From: Balaenoptera acutorostrata
Lineage: Eukaryota > Chordata > Mammalia > Artiodactyla > Balaenopteridae
Assembly (NCBI RefSeq): GCF_949987535.1
Contig: NC_080082.1
Coordinates: 34,322,011-34,386,010, forward strand
DNA length: 64,000 nt
Direction of reading: 5' to 3'
Position numbers and translations under genes: made by a program. The notes beneath the pieces were generated by a model. That model saw only the letters and a list, made by a program, of their open reading frames with translations, made no database searches and was not told the DNA's origin. Shown here piece after piece: positions 44,018 to 55,426 of the stretch (position 1 is the stretch's first letter; each line of letters starts with the position of its first letter).

Positions 44018-44670
44018 TTTTTTCTGAATGGATATCTATCTTTTTTCTGAATGGATATCTATCTTTATCCATTTCTAAATGGATATTTTTCTGAATGGAT
44101 ATCTCTCTTTTTTCTGAATGGATATCTATCTTTTTACTGAATGGATATCTAGCTTTATCCATTTCTAAATGGATATTTTTCTGAATGGATATCTCTCTTT
44201 TTTCTGAATGGATATCTCTCTTTTTTCTGAATGGATATCTCTCTTTTTACTGAATGGATATCTAGCTTTATCCATTTCTAAATGGATATTTTTCTGAATG
44301 GATATCTCTCTTTTTTCTGAATGGATATCTCTCTTTTTTCTGAATGGATATCTATCTTTTTACTGAATGGATATCTAGCTTTATCCATTTCTAAATGGAT
44401 ATTTTTCTGAATGGATATCTCTCTTTTTTCTGAATGGATATCTCTCTTTTTTCTGAATGGATATCTCTCTTTTTACTGAATGGATATCTAGCTTTATCCA
44501 TTTCTAAATGGATATTTTTCTGAATGGATATCTCTCTTTTTTCTGAATGGATATCTCTCTTTTTTCTGAATGGATATCTATCTTTTTACTGAATGGATAT
44601 CTAGCTTTATCCATTTCTAAATGGATATTTTTCTGAATGGATATCTCTCTTTTTTCTGAATGGATATCTC
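44018..44670. repeat. Hierarchical minisatellite: 23-bp monomer in a 113-bp higher-order unit
   Basis: Monomers of the form CTGAATGGATATCTCTCTTTTTT are arranged in higher-order units. A marker segment beginning CTTTATCCATTTCTAAATGG occurs at 44063, 44153, 44266, 44379, 44492 and 44605, with spacings of 90, 113, 113, 113 and 113 bp. Each 113-bp unit is 28 + 23 + 23 + 23 + 16 bp; the first lacks one 23-bp monomer. In the last full monomer, TCTATC and TCTCTC alternate between successive units, giving a 226-bp super-period. Open frames across it are by-products of the repeat. Confidence 0.95.
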
Positions 44671-45889
44671 CCCCACCAGCCTTTCAGTGGAGCCACCATC
44701 CTTCCTTCAAGAGTTTTAGTGGAGGCACCTTTGCCCTAAGTCAGGTGGCCATGCACGTGAAGTCTGTTTGCAGGCTTTCTTCTGTTCCAATGGTTCTTGT
44801 GCAAAGACCTCACTCACTCGATTACTGGAACTTTTCAATGAGTCTTGTGTCTCAGACACTAACGCCAGCTTCACTCAGAGCGTACCCCTTGCCTGCATAT
44901 TATGTTAAGCTTCCACATAAGACTGAATTTTTCTAAAAGGGCCCACTGGCAAGAATTTAACAACCTTGCAAGCTCCGCTTCATAGATAAGGAAACTGAAC
45001 CTCAGAGAAGAACACGGTGGACCCTTTATGACAAAGCTGAGAGCGGACCCCAGGCTTGCAATGCTTAGCCCAGAGGGGCTCCCTCTTTCCCCAGCACCTT
45101 TCATTTATTTTCCCATTCATTTATTCCCAAACAGCTTGTTAACCATGCCTGTGGCACACCAGGCCCATTATATCTCCTGTGTGTCAGGCTAGCTCCCTCT
45201 CCCCCTAGGGCTCCCAGTCTCCAGGGAGAGAAAGTTACCCAAAAAATGTGCAATCCCTAGATGCAGCGACTGGGGCTTGGGGTGGCTGCCATATTCCCAG
45301 CAGGAACCTTGTGTCAAGGGAGCAGCCCTGGACCAGGAGTCCAGGCCCCCAACATCCTCCAGGCCTGCATCAGAGATAGGAACCAGGACAGGGCAGGGGG
45401 CAGGGAGGTGGTAAGACATGGGAAGGCTCAGGGCAGTCACAAAGGGTGCAAATGGCCACTGGTGGAAGCTGCAAAGGAAAGTTGGTCCAGAGCCCCCAAA
45501 GGCAAAATAGCAGGGCACCCAGAATCCCAGAGTCTGAGTGAAGTCCCCCAGTGAGTGCCAACTGCCTTGAGTAACCTGGGGCCACCTTGGATCAGGAGTC
45601 ACCTGCGGCACTATTCCATCTGGGAGCTCCTATTCCTCAAATCCCAGGAACAAAATGGAAAAACCACATATTTGTGGGTGGAGGAAGGGGCTGTTTGCCA
45701 GGAGTCCTGGCCCCTCTGCTCCTTCTGGGCCCAGGCAGGTGTCTACAAGCCTCGGCAACTACCTGCTTAACCCAGGCAACCCTGAGGGGGTTGGACCAAG
45801 ACCACCAAAGTGCGCAAAGTGTTTGGACAAAAGCTACTAATCTGATTTCTACATGAAATACTGATTTCCAAATGTTGCCAGCTAATTTT
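44671..45889. other. Non-coding sequence upstream of ADCY7
   Basis: No gene, exon or clear mobile element recognised, apart from a possible MIR-like piece near 44975-45030 ('agataaggaaactgaacctc'). Confidence 0.5.
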
Positions 45890-45898
45890 TAAAATTTG

Positions 45899-46432
45899 TT
45901 TTGTGCCAATAGCCAAAACATGGGAAAACCTGAATATCCATCGACGGATGAATGGATAAAGAAGATGTGGTACTTATATACAATGGAATACCACTCAGCC
46001 ATAAAAAAAGAATGAAATAATGTCATTTGCAGCAACATGGATGCAACTAGAGATTATCATGCTAAGTGAAGTAAGTCAGAAAGAGAAAGACAAATATCAA
46101 ATGATATCACTTACATGTGGAATCTAAAATATGACACAAATGAACGTATCTACAAAACAGAAACAGACTCATAGAGATCAGACTTGTAGTTGCCGGGGGA
46201 GAGGGGAGGGAGAGGGATGGACTGGGAGTTTGGGGTTGGTAGATGCAAACTATTACATTTAGAAGAGATAAACAACAAGGTCCTACCGTATAGCACAGGG
46301 AACTATATCCAATCTCCTGGGATAAACCTAATGGAAAAGAACATAAATACATATGTAACTGAGTCACTTTGCTGCACAGCAGAGATTTGCACAGCACTGT
46401 AAATCAACATTACTTCAATTAAAACAAATTTA
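45899..46432 (+). mobile_element. L1 3' end, cetartiodactyl type (5'-truncated)
   Basis: Contains the end of ORF2-like L1 sequence ('caatggaataccactcagcc', 'agcaacatggatgcaactag', 'gctaagtgaagtaagtcaga') and the characteristic 3' UTR ('aaggtcctaccgtatagcac', 'gagtcactttgctgcacagc'). A 9-bp duplication TAAAATTTG at 45890-45898 and 46433-46441 may be the target-site duplication. Strongly truncated; cannot be active. Confidence 0.9.
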
Positions 46433-46639
46433 TAAAATTTGCATAGTGCAGCCCACTAGTTTGCCACCTCTAAAGCTATACTCACCAGTCTTTGTTCCAC
46501 AAGAGGCATTTCTTGAGTACTAACCATATATGCCCAGCCCTGTGCTAAAGGGGTCACGAAACAAGGTAAGGTCCCTGCCCTGAGAAGCCCCCACTCCAGG
46601 GCACGTGTAAAACAGGTGTCATGCTGTCACGCCAGGTGC

Positions 46640-46825
46640 CTGCACATACATCTCCACTCTCGCCTTCATAACCTAAGGCCAAGGTGTTACAGCCATTTTA
46701 CAGATGCAAAATTGAACCCAGAGAAGGAGAGTGCCTTGCCTAAGATTACACAGCTGGAGCTGGTTGGTAGAAGGGCTGGGATTCAAACCTGGGTCTGCCA
46801 GCTTCCAAACCAGGGCTCCTCGGCC
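46640..46825 (-). repeat. MIR relic
   Basis: 'cattttacagatgcaaaatt', 'ttacacagctggagctggtt' and 'gggattcaaacctgggtctg' are the reverse MIR pattern. Confidence 0.85.
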
Positions 46826-46927
46826 CAGCCTCACTGTCTTACTGAATTGAGAAAGGCTTCCCCATGGAGCTCCTTCCAGAAGCAGCAGGTCCCAGTGACT
46901 GAACCAGTTGTCAAAAGTAAACACAAC

Positions 46928-46950
46928 AAAAAAAAAAAAAAAAAAAAAAA
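46928..46950 (+). mobile_element. Poly(A)-only insertion flanked by target-site duplication
   Basis: A run of 23 A. Its flanks are near-identical 15-mers AAAAGTAAACACAAC (46913-46927) and AAAAGTATACACAAC (46947-46961), one mismatch. An A-tail between duplications starting AAAA is what L1-mediated retroposition leaves if only the tail is inserted. Confidence 0.7.
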
Positions 46951-47137
46951 GTATACACAACACTGCCTGTCCCTCCGGCCTGGTGCAAACACCAGTGCAC
47001 CGGGACTGCCAGGCCGAGAAACCCCAAACTCCAAGGAGCCAAGGCAACTCCCCGCAGCTGCTCCATCCCCCAGGCAAAGCCCCCGGAGCAGAGCTGTGGG
47101 TGGCCAGGACATGCACAAGTGTGCATACGTGTGCACG

Positions 47138-47162
47138 CACACACACACACACACACACACAC
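47138..47162. repeat. (CA)n microsatellite, about 12 copies
   Basis: Uninterrupted CA repeat, preceded by a degenerate GTGCATACGTGTGCACG purine/pyrimidine alternating stretch. Confidence 0.95.
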
Positions 47163-48849
47163 CATGGAGCCTTTCACCCCCAGATGCCAACCTGCCCTTC
47201 CAGGCACACAAAGCCGGGCTGAGCCAGGCATGGAGAGAGAGGGATTAGTTGAAAGATTCCGAGAGTCTTGGGAACTCAGGCCTCGTAAACACTCCTCTTA
47301 GGGATCTAATTAGGCCACTTCCTGGGCAACGGCAGGCGGGAGAAGAGGCAGACAACAGGCAGTACTGGGCACGGAGACTAGGCACCCAGGGACCCCGTCC
47401 AGCGCTGGCAGTACAAGGCAGGGCTGGGAGGAAGGGCCGCACTTCTCCCTCCTGCAGACAACGCAGCACCAACAGGCATCTCCACAGGCCAGCTCCTCTC
47501 CAGGAGCCACCCCACAAAGTGAGACCCAGAGGCCCCCTCTGTCAGGGCAGGTTTCAAGGCCCCTCTGTCCAATCTCCAGTTCCTCTGCCAGTTGCCAACT
47601 CAGCTGATAACTGGGAGGGCCCCTGTGAGGCCCTGGATGAACTCCTTTGCCACGTCTCCAACAAGTGTTGCCGCAACCTCAACTTGCAGGCCTCGGTGAT
47701 GGGGAGCTCATCCCCTCTCAGGGCAGTCTTCTCCAGCGCTGGGCGCTGCTCTGGCTGTAAGTCCGACCTTAGGTCAAGCCAGGCCCTGCCTCCCTGTCAC
47801 TCCCTCACCCCCACCCCACGGGTCCTTTGTGAACTCCAAAGACGCAAAGAGCAGAGACGTCGAGGCCCTTTTACCTGGAGAGGCTGGACTCCCAGGGCTC
47901 ACTCACTGTCACTCACACCTCACGATACCTCTGGTAGGGGAGCAGCCCCACCTCACGGAGGAGGGGGACCCCAAGGGTCCAGGTGGGAGGGTGTTTCCCG
48001 CTTCTGCTGGACATGGTCCCCTCCCCCTCTCAGCCCTGGTTCAGGGGTCACATGACCCAGGTCTGGCTCATCAGCACAGTCTCTCCCAAGCCGCAGTGAC
48101 TGGTTTAAGGATGGACATGTGACCAAAACCACGTCAGTGAGAATACTCTGGGACGTTTGCTGGCCCACGAGGAAAAGATGCTCTCTTTGCCAGCGGCCTG
48201 GAGCTGCTGGCAGCCACCTGGGCCACCACAGTAGACAGCCCACATGAGAAGGAAGCCCACACGGAGAACTGGTGAGAGACAGAGCCCTGAACATACCCGC
48301 TGGGGCCCCCAGATCCAGCTGTGTCTGAGGCTCAAGCAACCCCCAGATACTTACTCCCAAGGGATAATCAATACCCCTCCCAGCTGAAGCCAGGGTGAGC
48401 TTCTGGCACTTGCAACCAAGAGTCCCAAGGTCCACGTTGGGCCTCCTGCCCCAGTTTGCTGTGTCCAGAAAGCCCTCGTGGCCCCTTGATGAGTCCAAGT
48501 CGGGAGAAGTTAGCCCAAAGGTGAGAGCGGGCCCCAGCAGACGCAGCCAGCCCTGGCTAAGGCCTCCTCTGCAGGGGCGCCGGCCAGGGAGGGGAACCCT
48601 TCCCAATCCCCACCCCAGCTCATACCTCTGTCACCGTGTCCCAAACTAACCAGGGCAGCAGGGGGCCCAAGGCTGCAGGAGGCCAGTACCCTCCAGAGAT
48701 TCCTCCCCTGCGGGAGGAATCAGGGAGCGGAGGGGTATACTTAGGTAGAAACTGATACCGGCGGAATCAAGCTCTTCCCCCAAGCGATCCTGGTGGACTC
48801 AGCTCCCCGCAGCCGCAGGGCCCGTGACTGAGCAGGACAGACCATCACA

Positions 48850-49030
48850 AAACCTACTGACCTCTTACTGTGTACCCAGCACTGTAGTCTCTCTAAATCT
48901 GCACCCCTGCCCTGTAGGTAAGACGGCTGTGTCTGTTTTATGGATGTGGGAGCTGAGGCAAAGAGAGATTCAGTTACTTGCCTGAGGTCACAAAGCTAGT
49001 AAAAGAGAGCTGGGATTCAAATACAGGCCC
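48850..49030 (-). repeat. MIR relic
   Basis: 'ctgaggcaaagagagattca', 'gaggtcacaaagctagtaaa' and 'gctgggattcaaatacaggc' are the reverse MIR pattern. Confidence 0.85.
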
Positions 49031-49680
49031 CTCAGGGTCCTGTCCGTCACCCTCCCAGTGCTGACATTCCCAGAGCCCATAACATCTCAGAATGCCAACC
49101 CCTTTCTGCCCTCCCCCTTCAAGGCCCCAGACAGAGGGTGGGGGGCAAAGTGGACTCCATCAAGGTACCTCCCTCTGCCTTCCTGGCGCAAGATGAGGCA
49201 GCCATGCCAGGGAGTCTCCTCGAAGCCAGCAAGATCCAGGGGGGCCTCTTCCTCCAGGAAGCCCTCTGAACTACCCCATACACACCGTCTTCTCCCTTCC
49301 CCGCAACAAGACAGGACTGGGGTCTTCTTGCCAAATACTGACAGGCGGGGTCCAGGTTCCTCAGCTAGAAGAGCTGCTGGAGATAGGGCGCTGGGACCTC
49401 GAATTATGACTGCAGGACTGGGCCCTCAGGGGTGCTCAGGAAGTCCTTCCCCAGCGGAACTGGCTGATGTGGCGGCACCCCCAGCCCTACCACACCCCTG
49501 GGGGAGCTCTAGCCCACCCCAGCTTTCACAGACACAGACAGGATACCCACTTCCTCACCCAAGCAATACTGGCAGGAACCCAGCCCGGCTTCCTCTGGCC
49601 CTGCCCTGGCAGGCCCCGGAGCTGTACAGGGCCTGGTGGCCCCAGAAAGGGGAAGTGGGGCCTTGGCGTGTGAAGCGGGG

Positions 49681-49700
49681 CAGGCAGGCAGGCAGGCAGG
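49681..49700. repeat. (CAGG)5 microsatellite
   Basis: Five perfect CAGG tetramers. Confidence 0.9.
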
Positions 49701-50369
49701 CCTAAGGAGAGGAGAGGGCCCACTCAAGCCCCTCAGGCCGGACCCTGTACCCATGCCCCGCCCAGGTGACCGTACGGCTGCAGCCAGGAACCCACCAGCA
49801 CAGTCTTGCCCCCTAGGCCAGCCCAGTGCCTGGTGGGCTGGGTCACTGGCAGACTTTCTGTTTGCTGAGGGACTCATGTTAATGCCACCTCCCTCAGGAG
49901 ACCCAGAGCTCTGTGAAGGAGAGCCAGCAGCTGCTCTGCCCAGCCCCGGCCTGGCACCTAGGGGCACCCAGAAAACCTCATGGGACTAAGGGCCTCCCAA
50001 GCCTTAGCTCGTGCTGGGGCCTAACCTCCCTCCCCACACCATTCTCTCCTGGGCATCTGCCCCCCTCAGGAGGCCTTCCGAGACTCCTATCAAACATCCC
50101 CGCACCTGCCTCACCAAATTGTTGTGGGATTTAAGTCTGTGTCCTGCAGCTAGGCCCTGGCAGATGCTTGTGGGACGGACAGATGGATGAGCCAACCAGC
50201 TCGAATCCTGAGCCAGGCAGAAAGGTGGCAGAGAGCAGGCAGGGCGGCTTTGGTGAGGGGGCTGGGGGGCGGGCATCAGGGCGGAAGATGATGAAAACAG
50301 ACAAAAGGGTCTCCCCCAGAACAGGAAGCACCTGCTGCATCACACCTTTCCGCAGATGAGCTGTACCTG

Positions 50370-50480
50370 GGAGGGAGGAGGCTGGGTTCAAATCCTAGCT
50401 CTGCTGCCCTTGGCCATAGGAGTGGCAGAGTCTCTCACACTCCGGGCCTCAGTTTTCTCATCAGTAAACTGAGGTGCTGA
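50370..50480 (+). repeat. MIR relic
   Basis: 'gggttcaaatcctagctctg' followed by 'gggcctcagttttctcatca' is a forward MIR. Confidence 0.85.
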
Positions 50481-50819
50481 TACCCAAGTTCGGGGGAGAG
50501 CGAGGCACAGGTCCTCACAGCCAACAGGCCAAGTTTGTGAGGACAAAATAGCAAATGCGCCCAGAAGGAAGGCTCAATTCCTAGAGCTGAGGAAGCCCAC
50601 CCATGAGGTCCAAACAGGAGAGACAGAGGTGCACAGGGGGCAGAGCCCCTAACGACCCTCCACTTTATCTCCCCACCTCCTGGTGACAGTCTGCAAAGCC
50701 ACCAGGCAGGAGCAAAAGCCGAAGCCCCCAATAGCATATGCCCCCAGACAGCCCTGCTCCCCAAGAACTCCCAGTCTGACTCTACCCCAGCCTCTAGGGA
50801 CCACAAGCTGTCACTCAGT

Positions 50820-50930
50820 CTCGGGGTCTAGAGACCTGTGTTCCAGTCCCAGCTCTGCCACTAACGTGTGCTGTGACCCTTACCCGATCCGGGCCTCGGT
50901 TTTCCCTCTTGCAAAGGAGGTGGTTATGTG
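50820..50930 (+). repeat. MIR relic
   Basis: 'gttccagtcccagctctgcc' followed by 'cgggcctcggttttccctct' is a forward MIR. Confidence 0.8.
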
Positions 50931-51984
50931 AAACCTCTGAGGCCCAGCTCCAGGCTGGGCTAGCAGCGGAGGCTAAATCATAAAACAAAGAGAACTGAGG
51001 AAAAGCTGAAAAGCCTGCGTGTTGTCATCTGGCCCCAGAGGGCTAATTCCAGGGGTGGGGTAGGGAATTGTTCTTTGCTCCTGAAATCCTCCCTTCCACT
51101 CTTCCGTCTGGATTAGGCATTACCCTAGTCAATCTCTCCTCTAAAACACAAATACCTTGTCACCCCTCCCCCCCAAGGCTCCAGCCGCCAGGGATAATAA
51201 ATCCAGTTTGCCATCTCCTGTGCCAATTCTAATGATGGTTAGTGATTGCCTGGGAAGAGTTCATCTATTCATTCACTCACCTTGACAGAGATTCATGCAT
51301 TCATTCCTTCCGCAGATGTGCACTAACACCTTCTATGTGTCAAGAGGAAACTCAGCTCCAGGCACAAGTTTTCAGAAGGCAGAGACCTTGGTGCCCCCTT
51401 CCCCCAGGTGTCTGCAAAGGGCTCTGCACACAGGAGGTGTTCAGGCAACAATGTTTATTAACTGACCAACTAAACAACCAGGTTCCCATATTGGAAAGAA
51501 CAGCTATATCTTCCCCCAACTCTTGCCTGAAATTCCACCATTAGTTATTCATTCCTTTAAGCACTATCTTCACTAGGCTCCCCCTTTAGAATGAAAACAC
51601 TTTCATGCCCATGTTTCATTCCTGATCCCTTTCCCCTCAATAACAAAGAACAGAAAGGGGAAGTCTAGCTGGCCTTCAGGGACCTCATGTGGTGCTACTT
51701 CTGCCCAAGATGGCAGAACACTGGGCTTCCCACGGCCCACCCAGACAGTGGGTCTGCTGGTGACAGAAGATTTAACCCAGAGTAGCCACTGTCCTGGAAA
51801 GGGCAAGAAAGATTTAGGTTTAAGTCTTAACTTCTGCACTGCTAGTTGCCTGTTTAAAAAGTCAGCAGAGCCCAGAGGAGGCAGAGAAAGCTGGAGGCAT
51901 AATTTATACCACGATGATTTCCAAAGAGCAAGAAACCATGAAAGAATTCTCATATAATGCTGTAGTGAATAAGTCCTTTCTAAC

Positions 51985-52765
51985 CTGACACAAAACCTAA
52001 AAGCCATAATGAAAAGACTGATAAATTCAATTACAATTAAAAATTCTTTTTCTACATAGTAAAAACTATCAAAAGCAAAATCAAAAGATGAGCGAGAGAT
52101 TATGGGACATTTGCAATTTTTATCTCCCTAAAGAGCTAATCTCCCTCATATGTAAAGAGTTCCTACAAATCAAAAAAACAATAACCCAGTAGAAAAATGG
52201 GAAAAGAGGATGAACAGAAAGTTCACAGAAAGACAATACAAATCTCTTAAATATTTGGAAAGCAGCTGACGTCACCCATAACAAGAGAAATGCAAATTAA
52301 AACTACTATGGAAAACCATTTCTACCTACCCAATTGGCAAAGATCAAAGCATTTCATAAATCTGTGTTGGCTAGGCTGGGGGGAAACAGACACTCACGCT
52401 CACCCCTGGCGGGCGTGTGATTCAGCACAACCTCTGGGGCAGGCCGTTTCATCATATCTAACGGACTCACTAATGTACACACACAGCTTTTGACCTAGCA
52501 AACCTACATCAAGTAATTTATCCTACAAACACTTTCACATGTGTGAAATTTGACTTATGTACAAAATTATTCATTGCAGCATTATTTGTAATTGCAAAAG
52601 ACTGAAAACAATGTGTGTATCAGTCTGGGGAAGATAAATCACAATACATTCTTACAGTGGAATACAATGCAGCTACCAAAAAGATGCAGCAGCTTGAACC
52701 ATACTGTGGAAGGGTATCCTGTGAAAAATCCACATGGTGAAGGTCATGCCTAGAATGGATTAGGA
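51985..52765 (+). mobile_element. Old L1 fragment (ORF2 end), left part
   Basis: Diverged L1 sequence: 'aagagaaatgcaaattaaaa', 'acaaaattattcattgcagc', 'attatttgtaattgcaaaag' and 'agtggaatacaatgcagcta'. It is broken by stops and indels. The same element appears to continue at 53360-53510 after a CHR SINE. Confidence 0.8.
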
Positions 52766-52979
52766 TTGAACCAGGACACAGAAACACCAAAACTGCTGCT
52801 TTGTCAGAGTGAACAAATCTTACTTCTCCTCATTTTCAGTTTCTATTTCTATTATTATAATGTAGCTTATGCAATTTTTTTTAAGTTTTCAGTAGAAAAA
52901 ACAAGATCGACCACATACATAGTGCCTATCGTTAACAACACTGTATTGTATACTTAAAATTTTTTCAAGGGACCTCCCT

Positions 52980-53290
52980 GGTGGTGCAGTGGTTGAGAAT
53001 CTGCCTGCCAATGCAGGGGACATGGGTTCAGTCCCTGGTCCAGGAAGATCCCACATGCTGCAGTGCAACTAAGCCCGTGCGCCACAACTACTGAGCCTGC
53101 ACTCTAGAGTCTGCAAGCCACAACTACTGAAGCCCATGCCTAGAGCCCGTGTTCTGCAACAAGAGAAGCCACTGCAGTGAGACGCCCACTCACCGCAACA
53201 AAGAGCAGCCCCCGCTCGCCGCAACTAGAGAAAGCCCGCACACAACAACAGAAACCCAATGCAACCAAAAATAAATAAAAATATATTAAA
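52980..53290 (+). mobile_element. CHR-type SINE inside old L1 sequence
   Basis: Starts 'gacctccctggtggtgcagt', with B-box-like 'gggttcagtccctgg', and ends in an AAATAAATAAAAATA tail. A duplication of the form AAAATTTTTTCAAG flanks it (52966-52979 and around 53292-53308, T-run length differs). Confidence 0.92.
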
Positions 53291-53359
53291 AAAAATTTTT
53301 TTTTCAAGACAGTAGATTTTACATGTTCTTATCTTAAAAATAATAATGATAAACTAAAA

Positions 53360-53515
53360 GGAGGGAGGAAAATTTAGGCTGTGAGGGACAGGTTTATGGC
53401 ATGGATTGTGGTGATGGTTTCACGGGTGTATACTTATCTCCACACTTATGAAGTTGTATACAATAAAAATGCACAGCTTTTTGTATGTCACTCATACCTC
53501 AATAAAGGGGTTTTT
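53360..53515 (+). mobile_element. Old L1 3' end, right part
   Basis: 'ggattgtggtgatggtttca', 'tgaagttgtatacaataaaa' and 'ttgtatgtcactcatacctc' then 'aataaagggg' are typical of the L1M-group 3' end. It probably belongs to the fragment at 51985. Confidence 0.8.
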
Positions 53516-53520
53516 TATTT

Positions 53521-53827
53521 TTTTTATTTTTTTATTTTTTAAATTAATTAATTTATTTATTTTATGGCTGTGTTGGGTCTTCGTTTCTGTGCGAGGGCTT
53601 TCTCTAGTTGTGGCAAGCGGGGGCCACTCTTCATCACGGTGCGCGGGCCTCTCACTATCGAGACCTCTCTTGTTGCAGAGCACAGGCTCCAGATGCGCAG
53701 GCTCAGTAATTGTGGCTCACGGGCCCAGTTGCTCCGCGGCATGTGGGATCTTCCCAGACCAGGGCTCGAACCCGTGTCCCCTGCATTGGCAGTCAGAGTC
53801 TCAACCACTGCGCCACCAGGGAAGCCC
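53521..53827 (-). mobile_element. CHR-type SINE, antisense, next to L1 3' end
   Basis: Reverse-complement copy with T-rich left end, 'atggctgtgttgggtcttcg' and final 'caccagggaagccc'. Both edges carry GGGTTTTTTA-like sequence, a probable duplication. Confidence 0.93.
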
Positions 53828-54008
53828 GGGTTTTTTAAATAAATACATAAAGTAAAAAATAACGACCCTAACAGAAAAACTCAAAGGGCAATATAAAGCG
53901 ACTGATCATTGAAGTGACGCTCTAAGTTTAATATATTAACATGGAAAGATGTGTTCCTGGCATGTTTGTCGGGGTGTGTGTGTGTGTACATATATAAATA
54001 TGTATGTG

Positions 54009-54335
54009 GGGACTTCCTGGTGGCACAGCGGTTAAGAATCCACCTGCCAATGCAGGGGACACGGGTTCGAGCCCTGGTCCGGGAAGATCCCACATGCCGC
54101 GGAGCAACTAAGCCCGTGCGCCACAACTACTGAGCCTGTGCTCTAGAGCCCGCGAGCCACAACTACTGAGCCCGCGTGCCTAGAGCCCGTGCTCTGCAAC
54201 AAGAGAAGCCACTGCAATGAGAAGCCCGTGCACCTCAACAAAGATTAGCCCCCGCTTGTCGCAAATAGAGAAAGCCCGCGCGCAGCAACGAAAACCCATC
54301 ACAGCCAAAAATAAATAAATTTTTAAAAATTTATG
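54009..54335 (+). mobile_element. CHR-type SINE
   Basis: Starts 'gggacttcctggtggcacag' and ends in an AATAAATAAAT tail. Exact 13-bp duplication AAATATGTATGTG at 53996-54008 and 54336-54348. Near the consensus, so probably among the younger copies here. Confidence 0.95.
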
Positions 54336-54419
54336 AAATATGTATGTGAATACACAAAAAATAAATAGATCCTGTAAACGAAAGAAGAAGAAAAGGAAAA
54401 CGAGCCCCAGGTCCATCAC

Positions 54420-54520
54420 GTCTAAGATGCATGACCCTGAAAAAGTTACTTATCCTCCTTGAGCCGCACTTTCGTCATTTGAAAGAAAGGGAGAATAACA
54501 TTCAGACCACCCAGGGCTTT
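54420..54520 (+). repeat. MIR relic
   Basis: 'atgaccctgaaaaagttact' followed by 'gccgcactttcgtcatttga' is a forward MIR core. Confidence 0.7.
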
Positions 54521-55272
54521 GAGGGGATTCAGTGGAGGTGATGCAAGCAGAGCACGGTGGCGGGGGGCGGGGAGGGGGCTGCACCTGGCACAACACGCCA
54601 GGTTAAGACGACAAGCACTACCAAGTTAGCAGAAAGGGCCTCAAGGGCTGTGGGTGGGCTCAGAACCTGCCCCTTCCCCTTCAGCCCACTGTGTCATGGG
54701 CCTCGGCACCTAAGAGGTCAAGGTGCCCCGGGCCCCCTCCCTGCTCTGGAAGTGGCCTAGCCTCTGGGGTGGATAGAGCAGCGTCAGCACCTCGGGACTG
54801 CTTTCTGGGTACAGGCAGCATCATCACCGCATGGGCTCACACATCCACGCAGAGCCTAGCTGGACCTCAAGCGAGCAGCTGTCCACTGGGTCAAGGAAAG
54901 CGGGAAGGTGGGCCTGAGCCAGAGAGAGCTTCCAGGTAGCACCGAGTCCTCACCCCAAGGCCTCTAGGGCTGTGGAGAGGAGAGGAGAGGAAACACAATG
55001 CCCGGCCCTCCAGACGTGCTCTGCGCACTCTGAACCCAACTGGGAGACAGAGACAGGAAACCCGACGGGAGGCGCCCCTGCCATCAGCCTCCAAGCACCT
55101 GCTGGGAAGAGGCAAGGTCCTTGCACTCGGACCCCCAGGGCAGGTTAGGGGTGCTCTCCCTCTGTTTCCAGCCAGGGGAACCAACTCTGGGATCCTAAGC
55201 TCCTCGTCCAAAGCCTCCTGGCTGGGATTCAAACTCAGAGCTGCCCACTCCAGGGCCCAGGCTCCTTCTTAA

Positions 55273-55426
55273 CCCTGTGTCTGCATTTCCTGAGGGGCGC
55301 TCTGCCCAACAGCAGGGCCGTGAAGAGCCACACACACGACACTTTCTGGCCCTGTGTCTGCATTTCCTGAGGGGCGCTCTGCCCAACAGCAGGGCCGTGA
55401 AGAGCCACACACACGACACTTTCTGG
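55273..55426. repeat. Exact 77-bp tandem duplication
   Basis: Two head-to-tail copies of a 77-bp unit starting CCCTGTGTCTGCATTTCC (55273-55349 and 55350-55426), with no difference that I can see between copies. Confidence 0.95.

Larger units (their letters stand above)
47170..51980. other. Non-coding GC-rich sequence upstream of ADCY7
   Basis: No coding exon recognised. Long open frames (for example 47249-48055 and 49058-49705 on +) have low-complexity Pro/Ser/Arg-rich translations without recognisable domains and are treated as chance. MIR relics (48850, 50370, 50820) and a (CAGG)5 run at 49681-49700 lie inside. Any ADCY7 noncoding exon here would need transcript data. Confidence 0.5.

Noticed and set aside
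43920..44162. Repetitive open frame on the - strand resembling a Lys/Ile-rich repeat protein
   Set aside because: It is the translation of the 23-bp minisatellite and its flank. The first higher-order unit alone changes frame.
47249..48055. Open frame of 268 codons on the + strand
   Set aside because: No domain, low-complexity Pro/Arg/Ser composition, antisense to the ADCY7 side; treated as chance.
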